A stretch of DNA of 42,052 nt from assembly GCA_016716085.1 (NCBI GenBank), contig JADJWY010000010.1, positions 1-42,052 on the forward strand. The letters run 5' to 3'. The DNA is from Hahellaceae bacterium (GTDB lineage: Bacteria > Pseudomonadota > Gammaproteobacteria > Pseudomonadales > Oleiphilaceae). The position numbers and the translations under genes are program-made. Below the pieces are notes generated by a model that did no database searches, was not told the DNA's origin, and saw nothing but the letters and a program-made list of their open reading frames with translations. This document shows positions 8,521 to 17,087 of this stretch, one piece after another; the stretch's first letter is position 1, and each line of letters starts with the position of its first letter.

Positions 8521-9420
8521 TTAAACCTCCCGCTGTTTGCCACTTTTGGCCCGGTTTTTTGGCTGCTGATCGCACATAAACGGTGTCCGTCGTTGCCATA
8601 CTGGCATGTCCCAGATCTTCTGAAACGTCTTTAAGTGCGCGTCCACGGTCAATTTCCATACTGGCGCCCGTGTGTCTGAGCCAGTGCGGTGAGACGTCCC
8701 TGAAAATCTGCGCCGCTTGTTTTCCTTGCCAGAGCAGCATGTCGTCGTAGGCCCGCAACAAAACCTGTTCGACGAGTCGGGCAAGTTGCCGGGCGGTCAT
8801 GCCACCGGCACCACGGATTTTTTCAACAATAGGTTCTTTTTCCTGCATGCCAGGTCTTGCTGACAGTCCTCGCCAAAGACGATAACGTTCGAGGTAGGAC
8901 AGAAAACTGTCAGGGACCGAAATATCCCGCAGTTTGCGTCCTTTACCAAATACTTTTAGCCACCAGTTTTTGGCACCCAGTCGGAACGTTCGGACAGTTC
9001 GGAGATACGAAGAAATAAAACTTTCATCGCAGCCATAAGAAACAGATTGCGTTCATACAGCGAATCTTCATCGGCCATCCGTTGAGCCGTATCCAGGAGA
9101 AATTGCCACTGATCCTGATCGAGACGTTTGGTTTCTCCAATCTGAGCATCTTTAATCAGTCGTTTGCAGTCCTTGCGTGCGATCAATGACGGATTGCCCA
9201 AACACAATTCTTCATCCATCAGGTAGCTGTAGAATACATTCAGCGCCGTAAATACGGATTTGAGGGATTCCTGAGAGGGTCGGTATTTTTTTCTGTCCGT
9301 GTCGCTGCCTTGCGAGATATAGCGAAAGGGTCGCCATTCAGGATTGAACTGATGATCACCTGAGACTTGAATGAACTTGTCCAGGTTGGCCAGACCGATC
9401 CAATCAAGTGGTGGTTTATA
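8521..9420 (-). pseudogene. Tyrosine recombinase, truncated second copy
   Basis: This stretch repeats most of the intact recombinase at 9507-10730, about nine bases in ten by eye, in the same orientation. Three defects are visible. Homology stops abruptly at about 9420, inside the N-terminal third. A 31-base gap near 8965-8975 (relative to the intact copy) shifts the frame between the ERSDWVP segment and the VFGKGRK segment. A further indel near 8560 changes the tail after VYVRSAAK. The catalytic segments HWLRHTG and DLGHASMATTDTVY are still readable. It looks like a tandem duplicate or a second element whose recombinase has been lost. Confidence 0.85.
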
Positions 9421-9506
9421 GGGTGGTTGACTGAAAACAGGTTATACGTTTCGCTAATAGAGCGTAGGTCACTGTATACCTTAGGGTTAATTTTGCAAAT
9501 ACGGAG

Positions 9507-10730
9507 TTAAACCTCCCGCTGTTTGCCGCTCTTGGCGCGGTTTTTCGCAGCTGATCGAACATAAACGGTGTCTGTCGTTGCCATACTGGCATGACCCAGA
9601 TCTTCCGAAACGTCTTTGAGTGCGCGTCCGCGGTCAATTTCCATGCTGGCGCCCGTGTGTCTGAGCCAGTGGGGTGAAACATCCTTGAAAATCTGCGCGG
9701 CTTGTTTGCCTTGCCAGAGCAGCATGTCGTCGTGGGCCCTCAGCAAAACCTGTTCGACGAGTCGGGCGAGTTGCCGGGCGGTCATGCCACCGGCGCCGCG
9801 AATTTTTTCAACGATGGGTTCTTTTTCCTGCATGCTAGGACGTGCTGACAGTCCTCGCCAAAGACGATAACGTTCGAGGTAGGACAGAAAACTGTCAGGG
9901 ACCGAAATATCCCGCAGTTTGCGTCCTTTACCAAATACTTTTAGCCACCAGTTTTTATCCTGATCCTGCCAGAAGTGGCTCATGACCGGTACCCAATCGG
10001 AACGTTCGGACAGTTCTGAGATACGAAGAAATAAAACTTTCATCGCAGCCATGAGAAACAGATTCCGTTCATACAATGAATCTTCATCGGCCATCCGTTG
10101 AGCCGTATCCAGGAGAAATTGCCACTGATCCTGATCGAGACGTTTGGTTTCCCCAATCTGAGCATCTTTAATGAGTCGTTTGCAGTCCTTGCGTGCAATC
10201 AATGAAGGGTTACCCAGACACAATTCTTCATCCATCATGTAGTTGTAAAATACATTCAGCGCCGTGAACACGGATTTGAGTGACTCCTGAGAGGGTCGGT
10301 ATTTTTTCTTGTCCGTATCGCTGCCTTGCGAGATATAGCGAAAAGGTCGCCACTCCGGATTGAACTGGTGATTGCCAGAGACTTGAATGAACTTGTCCAG
10401 GTTGGCCAATCCAATCCAATCAAGTGGTGGTTTGTAGAAGAATTCGATGTAATCCAGGATATCGGATTTGCGCATCTGATCGAGTGGCTTATCTGCGACG
10501 AGGAAGCACCACAACATGAACTTTTCGATTTCGGATCGAAACCGGATAAAGGTGTGCTCGGATTTATTCCGTCCAATAAATACCAGAAACTGTTTCCCCC
10601 AGTCCCATTGAGCAGCGCACCAGGACGGCAATTCGTTCAGGCGATCGTGCAACGCCTTGAAACTGCCAGCATGGTAGTCTTTCAGCTCAGGGTATGTCGG
10701 AAACAGCGGAAAAGGATCAGAAATAGCCAT
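9507..10730 (-). CDS. Tyrosine-type site-specific recombinase/integrase
   Basis: This is an intact 407-residue protein starting MAISDPFPLFPTYPELKDYH. It has a SAM-like N-terminal arm-binding region (about residues 45-190) and a C-terminal catalytic domain. The active-site set is visible: Arg in VLFLRISELSE, Lys in FGKGRKLRDISV, HxxR in HWLRHTG, then GHASMATTDTVYV with the nucleophilic Tyr. Such enzymes integrate and excise mobile islands through a covalent 3'-phosphotyrosyl intermediate. It lies at the border between the decayed left flank and the defence genes, with a broken copy of itself directly downstream. No excisionase gene is seen. The gene is free of indels, unlike everything to its left. 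The target site cannot be inferred. Confidence 0.9.
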   Translation of the reverse strand: MAISDPFPLFPTYPELKDYHAGSFKALHDRLNELPSWCAAQWDWGKQFLVFIGRNKSEHTFIRFRSEIEKFMLWCFLVADKPLDQMRKSDILDYIEFFYKPPLDWIGLANLDKFIQVSGNHQFNPEWRPFRYISQGSDTDKKKYRPSQESLKSVFTALNVFYNYMMDEELCLGNPSLIARKDCKRLIKDAQIGETKRLDQDQWQFLLDTAQRMADEDSLYERNLFLMAAMKVLFLRISELSERSDWVPVMSHFWQDQDKNWWLKVFGKGRKLRDISVPDSFLSYLERYRLWRGLSARPSMQEKEPIVEKIRGAGGMTARQLARLVEQVLLRAHDDMLLWQGKQAAQIFKDVSPHWLRHTGASMEIDRGRALKDVSEDLGHASMATTDTVYVRSAAKNRAKSGKQREV

Positions 10731-10866
10731 GGGATCAGATAGTTATCATTATTAAGGTTTCAGGTTCAGTGTAGACGCCCCTATAGATTATGTCTAGTAC
10801 TCACACGTATTGGACATAGTGAATGAGGTAAGCATATCTCACTTCCCCTCCCAATCCTTTGTGGTG

Positions 10867-10940
10867 ATTCTCACTGAGAATGAGAATGAGAATGAACGGT
10901 TGGTTCTCAACTAAAGCCCCTATTCTCATTTATTGAGAAT
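10867..10940. promoter_or_regulatory. Two palindromic TGAGAAT sites with direct repeats (operator-like)
   Basis: ATTCTCA-C-TGAGAAT (10867-10881) and ATTCTCA-TTTAT-TGAGAAT (10922-10940) share identical 7-base arms. The first runs into two more GAGAATGA direct repeats (to about 10894). The sites lie about 135-210 bases upstream of the recombinase start. GAGAATGA tandem repeats resemble Fur-box hexamers, so iron-linked control is possible. A recombinase arm site or a dedicated repressor operator are the alternatives. Confidence 0.45.
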
Positions 10941-11010
10941 GTCTGAATGATAACTATTTGCTCTGCAACGACGCGCCTGCTTTCACGTTTCCTTTTAGTA
11001 AAGCAAATCC

Positions 11011-11175
11011 TCATTCGTTTCGCTGCTTCATCTCCTGGTGATAGAAATGGTTGAGGCGCTTCAGCCGGTTTTCTTTACTGGTGCCAAGTGAAATATGCAG
11101 CTCTATCTTCTGAGCACTTTTGACTAAAACGATATGTTTGGCAGTCCGCTCAACCAAGCTTAGAGTTACTAGCCA
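11011..11175 (-). pseudogene. Remnant of a YgjP-like metallopeptidase gene
   Basis: The minus strand encodes LSLVERTAKHIVLVKSAQKI, then ELHISLGTSKENRLKRLNHF and YHQEMKQR. This corresponds closely to residues about 82-140 of the intact gene at 17088-17807, with roughly one base in five changed. The part carrying the HExxH-type zinc site is absent and homology fades on both sides. It is an old, diverged fragment rather than a recent copy. Its presence just past the terminator of the radical SAM-STAND operon, with the intact relative on the operon's other side, suggests that the triplet was inserted at or carried with a YgjP/type I restriction locus. Confidence 0.75.
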
Positions 11176-11283
11176 ATTCCAGCCTGGCAGAAATGACCAC
11201 AAATCGCTTTTAATTAGATTCGCCGGCTAAAAAGGTGAATCCAATTCTCCTGTCTACCTCAAGTGGTTACCATGCTCTGATCA

Positions 11284-11310
11284 ATATTAAAAAATCCCGT
11301 GACGGGATTG
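11284..11310 (-). terminator. Rho-independent terminator of the STAND operon
   Basis: On the minus strand, immediately after the STAND stop codon, AATCCCG-TCA-CGGGATT forms a perfect 7-pair stem with a 3-base loop (11293-11309). It is followed by TTTTTAAT. GC-rich pairs plus a U tract directly behind the gene make this a clear intrinsic terminator. Confidence 0.85.
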
Positions 11311-11311
11311 A

Positions 11312-14300
11312 TCAAAAGTTAATTTGCCGACAGAAACTAAAACTTTTATAAGTTAAAGTTTCTGCCCCTGTACTATTTATCTGGTCAACTCGTGCAACAC
11401 GCCGTTCGCCTTGAGCGCACCACACCAATTCCAGATTTTCTTTAGACATGAATTCATTCAGCAAGTCTTCACGAATATAAAACAAATGCCGATAGTTGCT
11501 GTTTTCTAATCCCTTAAATGCCAAGTTTCTGGCAGCAAGCTTTCCGTGTTGATCTAGTATATCAAAAGTTACAGGATCGAGCTTAAGACCAAGCGAATTC
11601 ATCAGTTTTGTAGTTAAAACTCTGGCACTTAAGCTCGGCATAACGCTGTTTCCGGCACTCCAACTGTATTCGGCCACCGGCGAGCAGACTTTGATTACAT
11701 CGGTAACAGGAACTTCGACATATTCCAGTTCGCCATTACGCGTCGTGAGTGTAAGGGATCCATCCTCACTTTTGATCATTTCTAAAATAGAATTTATTTG
11801 CTGTTCGATTTTCGTCCCAATAACGAGTTCGATCTCAATATCGGACGGTAGATTTGTTTCGGAAAGATGGTTTAGCTCCCCCGAAAACAGATAACTGGTC
11901 TGGTGTAACTCTGGCCGTGAATTCCTGTTTTGTTCCGAGTCTCCCCAATAGAAAACCAGCTTTTCAACGGTATCAGCGTTTACTAAAAAGGCTTTACAAT
12001 CCAAATAAAAATTTCTATCAAGGCGCATGGATTCTTCCGATATCTGGCCGTTCAGCAGAATCCAGGGACCGGCTATTCCGTCGATGCTAGTTAAGTGTGC
12101 AAGATTGCCTATGTCGGGTAAGGCAGAGCATTCGATCCATTGCGATGTGGTTTGCTCGATATTGCCGAGAAAGCTAGTGGGTGACAATTCCTCCGCTTCT
12201 ATTGGTTCCGGGAAACTTGGGTCAATGTCCGCCGCAAATCTTTCCGCCCATGCCTCTATGCTGCCATCATCCATGAGTTGGCCTGCCATTTCATAAAAGG
12301 CTATCCATGAATACTTTTTACCGTAGCGCTCGGTTTTTGCCCTGTTGGTTCGGTCATAAATGGATAATTTTACTATTTGCTTTTCGATCTCGGAAAAATC
12401 TTCTTTATTCCAACCGAGCGTTTCAATTCGCCACAGTATTTTTGCTCTAATCTCTCGATAGCCTATATGGCCATAGTCGTAGTTGCCGCGATTGCGTACC
12501 AGCCTTCCTAGCGTATAGTTTTCAAAGTCCATATGAAACGGCGATTCATCGCCGCGTTTTTTAAATTCGCTATCGACAAGTTCCCAAGGCTTTCTAGGCA
12601 TATTCAAATAGGGTGGCAACACCGCTTCCAATTGGTCTTTGGATAAGGTTCCAGGTTGTTGCTTTACAATCAGCTGGATAAGCTTGCTTGCGTAGTCTCG
12701 TGACAGGAAGTGCGTCGTAGGATAAATAGCTGCTGCTTGGAACATGTTTTGATAAAGTTGCGTTGCCAACCAGCGCAGTTCATCCAGAAAAGTGCCTTGG
12801 TAAACCAGATACATGACTTCGCCATAGCTAGCGGCCAGTAATCTTTCAGGCACATAGGGGTCATTGATTCCTAATGAGGATACGGTTATTTCGAACAATT
12901 GCTTTGGGCAAGCTCTTCCGTACCAATAGAGCGCTTTGGTTGAGTAATCTCTTATTTCTCTGCAACTGGAAGTTAGTTGCCAGCTAACCCAAATGGCGCG
13001 TAGTCGATCACCTTCTGCTTTTAAGTTGCTTGGGTCACGCCATCGTTTCTCGCTTAGCGTAATCTCGTGCATCACTTCGTCGCGGTGATTGCGCAGAAAT
13101 TCCGTCCACGAAAGGTCCCTGTCTTTTACGGATAGTGATTTTAATAGCTCATCCAGAAACTCCGAATTCAGTGGATGATTGCCTGATGATCTTAGGTTTT
13201 TTAATTGCAGCCAAGTGTGTGTGTCCGGTTTGGTCGCAATCAATTGCGCACGATAGGCATCTTTGGTTTGTTCGCAGAAATACTCAGCGTCAATCTGATC
13301 GGATAATTCAACGATAGCGCCTTTAATTGTTTCAGGAACGACCATCCAAAACTGTGTTCCGTCTGTCCGTTGTGGAAAGAGTGCTACCAGCGCATAGATT
13401 ATATCTTGCGAAAGTGCATGACTGGCTTCGCCTTCACCAAAGAATCTATCCAGGGTGCTTTGTTCACCTACCCATGCAAATTTGCGGTCTGTTTGATTAG
13501 CTTTTAACAGGTAATCAGCAATGATATAGCCACCCAGTCGATCAAATACCGGGGTGATAAGATAGTGGCCTGGAACTGGCCCGGGATCGCGGAAGAGAAT
13601 GCCCTCTTGGGATAAAAGATTAATGATGTTCCCTGACCAATCTTGGCCTACTTGATGAAGTGGCTGAAGCAATGCTGATTCAGAAATATGCCTTTCGCAG
13701 GAATCCCATAGTGCTTTACCAAAGTAATAAAATGCTGTCCTAACATCTTCTTTGGTATAGGCCCGTGGTAGATTGGTTAATTCGGTAATTCGTTCGGCAA
13801 CATAGTCTAGTTGCTTGTTAAAAAGTGTTGTGATGGAGGCGGGAAAGTGAGTAATAGTGACAACGGTTTCAGCCTGTCTGTTTGTGACCTCACAGAAAAT
13901 TCGTAAATTCAGAGGGTGACTGAAAAAGTCCTCTGGCAACTGGGTTAAATCCGCATTGATTTTATAGTGCTGAAAATAACTTATGACCGCGTCTCTTGGT
14001 TCACTAAAGCCCTCGCATTCCAGCCGACTACAGTGATCAGGTAATGCCATTTGTGCAAAGTTTTCGCGGTTGCTGACACCACCGGAAGGCTGTTGAAACG
14101 ATCCTAAACGATTCCTCTCGCCAGTTCTTAAAGTGCATATCAGCAGTACATTTGGATATTCTTTTAGTTGCTCTTCTGCGGTGGCAAGTAATGGTTTCCA
14201 TTCACGAGGGTCTTCTGCCTCATTGAGCCCATCAATAATCAATGGAAGGCGACAATTACTGCGATCAGCAGCGCTATTCAGAGCGGCTAATAACCCTTGA

Positions 14301-15448
14301 AAGTGAGGTACTGATTGACCGTAAAAATGTATACGTCTGGCTAAATCGTCCAGGGTACTGCCTTTTCTCAGATCGCGCCCATGCATGAGGATACCAGCTG
14401 GACGAACCGGCTGCACAGCACTTAATTCCGCCGCCATTTGGGTTTTACCGCCACCGGCATCGGCTATTAAGGCGACAAATCGACAGGTTATTTGTTCCGA
14501 GACTTTATTTAGCAAACGTTGAATATCTTTCAAATAGGCCAGTGAGTTTGTAAGGTCGATAGACAGCGGCAGGTTGGCGCTTCTTAGTTGATTTAGAATT
14601 TTGTGAATGTCCCTGTCTTGTGTCTTGGCCTGAACCCGCATGTTTTGGATATCATCAATACTTTCCGTAGAAATTGGGTGGACAAATCGTTCAGTGAATG
14701 CGGCGTATTCGGTGCAATTTTTTAAATGACACTCTAAAGTATCACGCCAAACGGAATACATTGGGTTCGAAAGGGCTTGTTGCATCGCTTCGCAGATATC
14801 TTGCAGGGCGTCACCTGCCTGCTTGAAGCCATGCCAGACAGCGGGCTCGCCAAGCATTTGCCTCAACGTTTTCTCAACTTGAACTTGTTGATGAACCTCT
14901 TTTATCCATCGGGTCCTTATTGGTGCTACTAAGATAAGATGCTGAGCTGACAAGGCTTCTGGTGTTAAGGCGAGTTCCCCAAAATAGGTAAACCGCAATT
15001 CCAGTGCCGATCCCGTTAGGAAGCCTTCAATATCTTCTTCGTTCAATAAATCCAATTGGAAAGGGTAATAGGATTGCAGGGCGTAAAACCAATCCTGATC
15101 GGGTTTAGCCAATGTGAAAGGGGTCCAGAGTAGCCAGCGGTTTAGATCGGGAAGATGATCAATCGTTTTAGCAAGTGAATGCTGAATGTTACTGCGACTG
15201 CCAGAAGTCAGTTCACCATTGCTTTTGGTTTCGAACCATTTGCATTGCCAACCAATTTTTTCACCGGCATACCCTATATCGGGGCAGTCCTTGGAGAGCG
15301 TAATATAATACTCTACCCCTGGCTGATTCTTGCGACCGATGAGTGGTCCAAAGCAGCCATACCTTCTTCGCACAATCGCGCGGCATAGTTTTTCAAAGTT
15401 GGCAGCATCTTGCCCAGCTAGGCTTCTAAATTTTTGCCAGTCCAGCAT
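11312..15448 (-). CDS. Large STAND/NACHT-like NTPase with N-terminal nuclease-like domain (candidate antiphage effector)
   Basis: This is a 1378-residue protein. Residues about 1-150 look like a restriction-endonuclease fold: LCRAIVRRRYGCFG, PGVEYYIT with Glu near 46, and IGWQCKWF with Gln 68 and Lys 70. That is an E...QxK variant of the PD-(D/E)XK core. A P-loop follows at about 327-338 (IADAGGGKTQMA), with Walker B LPLIIDGLNEAED at about 401-413. DGLNE is typical of STAND/NACHT ATPases such as Avs proteins. The remaining 900 or so residues are probably helical sensor repeats and an unassigned C-terminal domain. By analogy to Avs-type proteins, the C-terminus would recognise a phage product and ATP-driven assembly would activate the nuclease; this is inference. 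It starts 10 bases after the small gene and ends at a strong terminator. No indels are seen. Confidence 0.72.
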   Translation of the reverse strand: MLDWQKFRSLAGQDAANFEKLCRAIVRRRYGCFGPLIGRKNQPGVEYYITLSKDCPDIGYAGEKIGWQCKWFETKSNGELTSGSRSNIQHSLAKTIDHLPDLNRWLLWTPFTLAKPDQDWFYALQSYYPFQLDLLNEEDIEGFLTGSALELRFTYFGELALTPEALSAQHLILVAPIRTRWIKEVHQQVQVEKTLRQMLGEPAVWHGFKQAGDALQDICEAMQQALSNPMYSVWRDTLECHLKNCTEYAAFTERFVHPISTESIDDIQNMRVQAKTQDRDIHKILNQLRSANLPLSIDLTNSLAYLKDIQRLLNKVSEQITCRFVALIADAGGGKTQMAAELSAVQPVRPAGILMHGRDLRKGSTLDDLARRIHFYGQSVPHFQGLLAALNSAADRSNCRLPLIIDGLNEAEDPREWKPLLATAEEQLKEYPNVLLICTLRTGERNRLGSFQQPSGGVSNRENFAQMALPDHCSRLECEGFSEPRDAVISYFQHYKINADLTQLPEDFFSHPLNLRIFCEVTNRQAETVVTITHFPASITTLFNKQLDYVAERITELTNLPRAYTKEDVRTAFYYFGKALWDSCERHISESALLQPLHQVGQDWSGNIINLLSQEGILFRDPGPVPGHYLITPVFDRLGGYIIADYLLKANQTDRKFAWVGEQSTLDRFFGEGEASHALSQDIIYALVALFPQRTDGTQFWMVVPETIKGAIVELSDQIDAEYFCEQTKDAYRAQLIATKPDTHTWLQLKNLRSSGNHPLNSEFLDELLKSLSVKDRDLSWTEFLRNHRDEVMHEITLSEKRWRDPSNLKAEGDRLRAIWVSWQLTSSCREIRDYSTKALYWYGRACPKQLFEITVSSLGINDPYVPERLLAASYGEVMYLVYQGTFLDELRWLATQLYQNMFQAAAIYPTTHFLSRDYASKLIQLIVKQQPGTLSKDQLEAVLPPYLNMPRKPWELVDSEFKKRGDESPFHMDFENYTLGRLVRNRGNYDYGHIGYREIRAKILWRIETLGWNKEDFSEIEKQIVKLSIYDRTNRAKTERYGKKYSWIAFYEMAGQLMDDGSIEAWAERFAADIDPSFPEPIEAEELSPTSFLGNIEQTTSQWIECSALPDIGNLAHLTSIDGIAGPWILLNGQISEESMRLDRNFYLDCKAFLVNADTVEKLVFYWGDSEQNRNSRPELHQTSYLFSGELNHLSETNLPSDIEIELVIGTKIEQQINSILEMIKSEDGSLTLTTRNGELEYVEVPVTDVIKVCSPVAEYSWSAGNSVMPSLSARVLTTKLMNSLGLKLDPVTFDILDQHGKLAARNLAFKGLENSNYRHLFYIREDLLNEFMSKENLELVWCAQGERRVARVDQINSTGAETLTYKSFSFCRQINF

Positions 15449-15458
15449 GTGGTGTGCC

Positions 15459-15848
15459 TTATTTTGAAGATTTGGGTTCTGGGTAATTGTGCGCTGAAAA
15501 CACTTCGAGCTTTGCGCCGTTGTGTAGCATGAGTTTCAGTAATCCCGAAACGTCGTCTTCGTCAGTGGTAAAGCGGATTTCATTACCGGATTGCGTATAC
15601 GAAATTTCGTAGCGAAACTGTATAAGCTCGGTAGGACTCAGGTAATAGATATTTTTTGATTGGAGTAGTTTAGCCGCCTCACTGTTATATCGGTCTTCGT
15701 TGACGTCGAAATCGACCAGGTCAGGTAGCTTTGCGAATAGAAAGTCTAATAATTCTTTCACTTCGCCAGCTTCACTTTCCTCTTTGAAGCGCCCGATCAT
15801 TACCAGGTTTGCTGAATGCTCAGAACCGTAGCTCTGCCAGACTTTCAT
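15459..15848 (-). CDS. Small acidic protein of unknown function in the radical SAM-STAND operon
   Basis: This is a 129-residue protein starting MKVWQSYGSEHSANLVMIGR. I cannot assign it to a named family with confidence. It has no membrane segment or signal peptide and no cysteines. It is rich in Asp and Glu (EESEAGEVKE, FTTDEDDVSG) and reads as a mixed alpha/beta fold. Its ATG overlaps the radical SAM stop by 4 bases (ATGA) and its stop is 10 bases before the STAND start, so all three are probably translated together. Possible roles are a substrate modified by the radical SAM enzyme, an inhibitor or adaptor of the STAND protein, or a sensor subunit. Sequence alone does not choose among these. 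Confidence 0.75.
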   Translation of the reverse strand: MKVWQSYGSEHSANLVMIGRFKEESEAGEVKELLDFLFAKLPDLVDFDVNEDRYNSEAAKLLQSKNIYYLSPTELIQFRYEISYTQSGNEIRFTTDEDDVSGLLKLMLHNGAKLEVFSAHNYPEPKSSK

Positions 15849-16753
15849 ACTATGGCTCCTGCCTGCTGATAACAGAGTGAACTAAACGCGGCGATTACGC
15901 CTTTTTGATCAATCTTGTACCCGGCGTTGTCGAATGAGGTTCTTTTTAATACGCCATCGGCGTCAATGTGTGCAAATGCCAGTTCTGGCGGTTCTTGCTG
16001 AAGTGGAATAGTAGTCGGAAAATCATTGGCGTTCCTGGCGCCCACTGAAAGCTGAAGTTTGCCGCTATATCCAGCTACCCAATCTTGCAAGCGGGCCTTT
16101 GATGTGGGATTAATCTGCCTACCTTTACCAACGGCTTCTTCCGGCAGTAGCAATAGATCACTGGCACCCAGGTCTTCTGCTATTAATGCAGCTTCTGCAA
16201 TATCGGGGATCGTTTGTTGATTTACCACGAAATTGATTCCATAGGGCATGTAGCCACCCAGTTTATTCAATATGCTCAATAGTCTGTCAAAAGGTCGGTT
16301 GCGAATCGCTTCATAAGTTTTCCCCACGCCATCCATACTCACTCGAACAAAATTAACCTTGCCACTTAGGTTCGAAAGTAAATTGTCAGTTAAGTGATGT
16401 CCATGTGTGGTCATCGTAATGGCTAAATTGGTATTTAAATGGCCGTAGTCGCATATTTCCAGCAGATCAGGATGCAATGTCGGTTCGCCACCACCGAAGC
16501 CAACGCCAAAGCATCCGTGCTGATCTAATTCGGTCATCCACAGCTTTATCTGCGAGCTGTCCAGTTTCGCTTTGGTTTTTGGCGCATAGCAATGTGGGCA
16601 GGAAAGGTCACACTGATTTGTTAAAGCGATGGATATTTGTCGTGGTGACTGGCTCCAGGTTTCAGGGGCGGGGATGGCCTCGTCTAGCAAAAAGTTCATG
16701 CCCGACATTCTGTCGAAAAAATGATAACCGTCTGGGCCACGCCTTAGTTTCAT
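15845..16753 (-). CDS. Radical SAM enzyme, first gene of the candidate defence operon
   Basis: The cluster motif CDLSCPHCY (CxxxCxxC) binds the [4Fe-4S] that cleaves S-adenosylmethionine. GVGFGGGEPTLHPDL carries the GGE motif for SAM binding, and VRVSMDGVGKTYEAIRN matches later radical SAM strands. I prefer the ATG at 16751-16753 (MKLRRGPDGYHFFDRMSG, 302 residues) because a purine-rich AGAG lies just upstream. An in-frame GTG at 16801 would add 16 residues. No SPASM cysteine cluster is seen: the C-terminal 80 residues hold only one Cys, in FSSLCYQQ. The viperin NxHxCNYxCxFC-type core is absent. The substrate is unknown. A 4-base overlap with the small gene and the STAND gene behind it suggest that its product modifies a component or signal of that system. 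Confidence 0.78.
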   Translation of the reverse strand: MKLRRGPDGYHFFDRMSGMNFLLDEAIPAPETWSQSPRQISIALTNQCDLSCPHCYAPKTKAKLDSSQIKLWMTELDQHGCFGVGFGGGEPTLHPDLLEICDYGHLNTNLAITMTTHGHHLTDNLLSNLSGKVNFVRVSMDGVGKTYEAIRNRPFDRLLSILNKLGGYMPYGINFVVNQQTIPDIAEAALIAEDLGASDLLLLPEEAVGKGRQINPTSKARLQDWVAGYSGKLQLSVGARNANDFPTTIPLQQEPPELAFAHIDADGVLKRTSFDNAGYKIDQKGVIAAFSSLCYQQAGAIV

Positions 16754-16858
16754 GAAAAAAGCTCTTTTTTGTTTTTTTGATAGGTAAATAGCGCTATTCA
16801 CGGAGACGAGAATACCGACTTTAAATCTAAATTAATGCGCTAAAACCGCCATAATCTG

Positions 16859-16896
16859 TGACTAGTCATAAATCGGTTAGGCGCAGAGTCATTATA
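16859..16896 (-). promoter_or_regulatory. Possible promoter and palindrome upstream of the radical SAM gene
   Basis: On the minus strand a TATAAT box (16891-16896) lies about 140 bases before the preferred radical SAM start. A TTATCA-like -35 sits about 19 bases further up, which is long. Between the box and the gene is a perfect 10-base palindrome, TGACTAGTCA (16859-16868), placed where a repressor could act. Together they suggest that the triplet has its own promoter inside the 285-base gap after the restriction operon. Confidence 0.3.
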
Positions 16897-17087
16897 ATAG
16901 GACCCTTCTCCAATTTGATAACTATAGAAGCAAAGCCTTATATACTTCATGCTACCCCCAGAGGGGAAATATCTCCGAACTCTTTCTTCGGCAAGAAAGG
17001 TAGTCTAGAAATATGTCTGCCTACGCCTAATCCACTTGCGCAATTCATAATCAGAATCATCATATCGTAGTCTGGCTAAATGGCGGC

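Noticed and set aside
15845..16753. Radical SAM protein as a prokaryotic viperin
   Set aside because: The iron-sulfur motif is present, but the viperin-type core around it and the nucleotide-binding C-terminus are not seen. Generic radical SAM assignment kept.
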